DNA of 64,000 bases from Anomalospiza imberbis (lineage: Eukaryota > Chordata > Aves > Passeriformes > Viduidae): assembly GCF_031753505.1 (NCBI RefSeq), contig NC_089692.1, forward strand, positions 620,001 through 684,000, written 5' to 3'. Positions within the stretch are counted from its first letter, which is position 1. Each line of letters begins with the position of its first letter. Shown one piece after another: positions 61,588 to 64,000 of the stretch. The translations under genes were made by a program, and so were the position numbers. The notes under the pieces are model-generated. The model had not been told where the DNA came from, ran no database searches, and saw only the letters and a list, made by a program, of their open reading frames with translations.

Positions 61588-62432
61588 TTCCTTCCTTCCT
61601 TCCTTCCTTCCTTCCTTCCTTCCTTCCTTCCTTCCTTCCTTCCTTCCTTCCTTCCTTCCTTCCTTCCTTCCTTCCTTCCTTCCTTCCTTCCTTCCTTCCT
61701 TCCTTCCTTCCTTCCTTCCTTCCTTCCTTCCTTCCTTCCTTCCTTCCTCCCTTCCTCCCTTCCTCCCTTCCTCCCTTCCTCCCTTCCTCCCTTCCTCCCT
61801 TCCTCCCTTCCTCCCTTCCTCCCTTCCTCCCTTCCTCCCTTCCTCCCTTCCTCCCTTCCTTCCCTTCCTTCCCTTCCTTCCCTTCCTTCCCTTCCTTCCC
61901 TTCCTTCCCTTCCTTCCCTTCCTTCCCTTCCTTCCCTTCCTTCCCTTCCTTCCCTTCCTTCCCTTCCTTCCTTCCTTCCTTCCTTCCTTCCTTCCTTCCT
62001 TCCTTCCTTCCTTCCTTCCTTCCTTCCTTCCTTCCTTCCTTCCTTCCTTCCTTCCTTCCTTCCTTCCTTCCTTCCTTCCTCCCTTCCTCCCTTCCTCCCT
62101 TCCTCCCTTCCTCCCTTCCTCCCTTCCTCCCTTCCTCCCTTCCTCCCTTCCTCCCTTCCTCCCTTCCTCCCTTCCTCCCTTCCTCCCTTCCTCCCTTCCT
62201 CCCTTCCTCCCTTCCTCCCTTCCTCCCTTCCTCCCTCCCTTCCTTCCCTTCCTTCCCTTCCTTCCCTTCCTTCCCTTCCTTCCCTTCCTTCCCTTCCTTC
62301 CCTTCCTTCCCTTCCTTCCCTTCCTTCCCTTCCTTCCCTTCCTTCCCTTCCTTCCCTTCCTTCCCTTCCTTCCCTTCCTTCCTTCCTTCCTTCCTTCCTT
62401 CCTTCCTTCCTTCCTTCCTTCCTTCCCTCCCC
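61588..62432. repeat. 845-bp pyrimidine microsatellite with A-B-C-A-B-C-A structure
   Basis: One strand is only C and T for about 845 bp. Three motifs alternate: A, the 4-mer TTCC; B, the 8-mer TTCCTCCC; C, the 9-mer TTCCCTTCC. Approximate blocks are A 61588-61747, B 61748-61860, C 61861-61965, A 61966-62078, B 62079-62237, C 62238-62380 and A 62381-62432. The order A-B-C occurs twice and a final A closes it. Because B and C have different periods, the plus-strand reading frame gives Leu-Pro-Ser-Phe repeats and the minus strand Lys-Glu-Gly-Arg repeats. Both long frames (over 350 codons) are products of the repeat and not genes. Boundaries are good to a few bases, and true length may differ in the living genome. 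Confidence 0.96.
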
Positions 62433-64000
62433 TGATGATTCAGGTGATGACCCAGCTCATTGTTCCCTCTGGATACAGAATTCTCCCACGTAGATGTAGG
62501 AATTGCTGGTGCAACCAAGAAAAATGAAACCCCCAAATCAAACCCAAGAGAAGTCCCCACAGAATGCTTTGAAAAAATGAGTTTCAGAATGTTGAATAAG
62601 AATTGCCTGTTAGGATTCTCTCCAAAGTGGTGTCACTATGCTGGCATCAAGCTGTTCCCTTCAGTGGCTCTGCCGGGCCTGGAGAGGCAGCAGGAATTCC
62701 AGTCCTGGTGCTCCAAACGTCAGGCGTGCTCCTCCCACAGAAACAGAGACTTTTTGGGTAGAAAGCAACGCCCACCAAAGCAAAACACTCCACTGCACAC
62801 TGTCAGGGACACTGTCCCCACTCAGGGACAGAAAACTCATGGGACAGATGTAACTCATGATGCTTATATCACTCCTGAAGGCACTCATAAAAAGCCTCTC
62901 AAACTAGAGTCATTTCCTGATCCTGCTCCTTTTTTTTTTCTCCACCACAGCAATAACAGCTCATTTTGAAACTGAAGATAAAGTTTAGCACAATTACACT
63001 GAGCTCATGCCATGCTGGAAAAATAAGAACCCAATGTTTTTTCAAAGTCAGCAAATTTCAGGTCAAACAAAGCCATGCAAAACCACAAGAGGTATACAAG
63101 GTCTGGTGTACCAGACCTTCAGCAGCAGAAACATGAGACCTCCAATACCTCACACATTATATTCTGTTAAAGGAAGACAAATTAATTTGGAAAGGAAATA
63201 TCTTGGTTATGTTTTTGCACAAACAAATATAAGTTCTTATTTGCATAGCCTAAAGTTTACATTAGCACACATTTACTTTGATAAGAATTACCTTTTAGCA
63301 CAATTTTTCTTGATTTTTTCATTTTTTTCCCATGAATGAGCAGAGATGACAACAAAATAAGTGACTAATTTGACTTCATGCCCATTTGCTTTGATGATAA
63401 AATATAGTGCTGTACGTACTAGCCAGTTTCAACTATAGCTAATAAATTTTTAAAATATAATTTAAGAATATCTCAGATGTACCTTGTCTAACTCTGAAAG
63501 CTGCTCACAATTTCTCGTAGCTGTTTACAAATAATCAAACTGTATTTTGGATGCTGTAGAGTAAATCTAAAACTCTTGGGCTTCTTTTAGGCTCAGAGTT
63601 TGATTTATTGCTCTGCAGGCTGGTAGAGCCGAGGGTAGAACCCCAGTTCTGCCCATCCATCACACATCAGGGCAGCTTTGGGAATATTCCCTGGCACTGG
63701 AGGAAAACCCAGGTGTGAGCTGCCATCCTGCAGGATGCAGGGCAGTAAAGGCATGCCCTGCCCTCATTCCTGGCACCAATTCCCTGCATTCGGCTCCCCA
63801 TCTCCCCATGATGATGATCTCCACATCCAAGGCTCCCGTCATGAGGAGGTTTTAAAGGAACACCCACATATTGATATGTGCTACAGAATTTCAGCCTAAA
63901 AATGGAAAGTGTGGAGAGGAACAAAAGGTGCCAACCTAGAATGAAAACAATATATAAATCAGCAAAGTTTCTGCTGATATATTCACTCATATTGTACTTT
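62433..64000. other. Non-coding DNA, nothing recognised
   Basis: No gene or mobile element that I can support. The largest open frame (62460-62969, 169 codons, plus strand) starts beside the microsatellite and shows no known domain. Confidence 0.45.

Noticed and set aside
61435..62560. 352- and 357-codon frames with Leu-Pro-Ser-Phe or Lys-Glu-Gly-Arg repeats
   Set aside because: They are translations of the pyrimidine microsatellite, which contains no stop codon on either strand.

Overview
The window looks like bird nuclear DNA, most likely from a songbird (Passeriformes). The main evidence is ten fragments of CR1 LINE retrotransposons. Most share the GC-rich 3' tail (GTGTCCCTGCCATGGCAGG core, then AAGGTCCCTTCCAACCC and an ATTCTGTG-type end) that I associate with the CR1 families active in songbirds. 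There is also a decayed avian endogenous retrovirus, several CpG-rich islands in an AT-rich background, and very large pyrimidine microsatellites. No prokaryotic gene organisation is present. The species assignment rests on repeat style and was not checked against a database.

I could not recognise a single intact host protein-coding gene. Nearly all long reading frames are accounted for by CR1 tails, by tandem repeats that lack stop codons, or by CpG-rich sequence. The window therefore reads as intergenic or intronic DNA, with perhaps one or two unidentified first exons on the minus strand.

Layout. 1-14.7 kb is AT-rich non-coding DNA with four CR1 fragments, small A/T tracts and one short tandem duplication. 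14.7-15.3 kb is a small GC-rich promoter-like patch with a strong minus-strand splice donor. 15.3-21.8 kb is AT-rich non-coding DNA. 21.9-27.9 kb is the most unusual part: three further GC-rich islands (21.9-22.3, 23.2-24.2 and 26.7-27.9 kb). The middle one carries a nine-unit GC minisatellite with two unit lengths. The last carries a candidate minus-strand first exon, a GA-rich tract and three long poly(A) tracts. 28-36.6 kb is AT-rich DNA with three CR1 copies, one of them internally deleted and one about 580 bp long. 37.1-39.05 kb is a truncated endogenous retrovirus with a probable LTR fragment, a gag-like piece, and protease plus reverse transcriptase ending inside RNase H. It is inactivated by stop codons and by an altered protease active site. 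39.1-61.6 kb is AT-rich non-coding DNA with two CR1 copies. 61.6-62.4 kb is an 845-bp pyrimidine-only tract built from three repeat motifs in the order A-B-C-A-B-C-A. 62.4-64 kb holds nothing I recognise.

No gene system can be described: the parts that can be read are mobile-element remains and possible regulatory islands. The items most worth checking are the A-B-C microsatellite, the two-length-class minisatellite, and the minus-strand donor sites beside CpG-rich promoter-like DNA at 14.71 and 27.21 kb.
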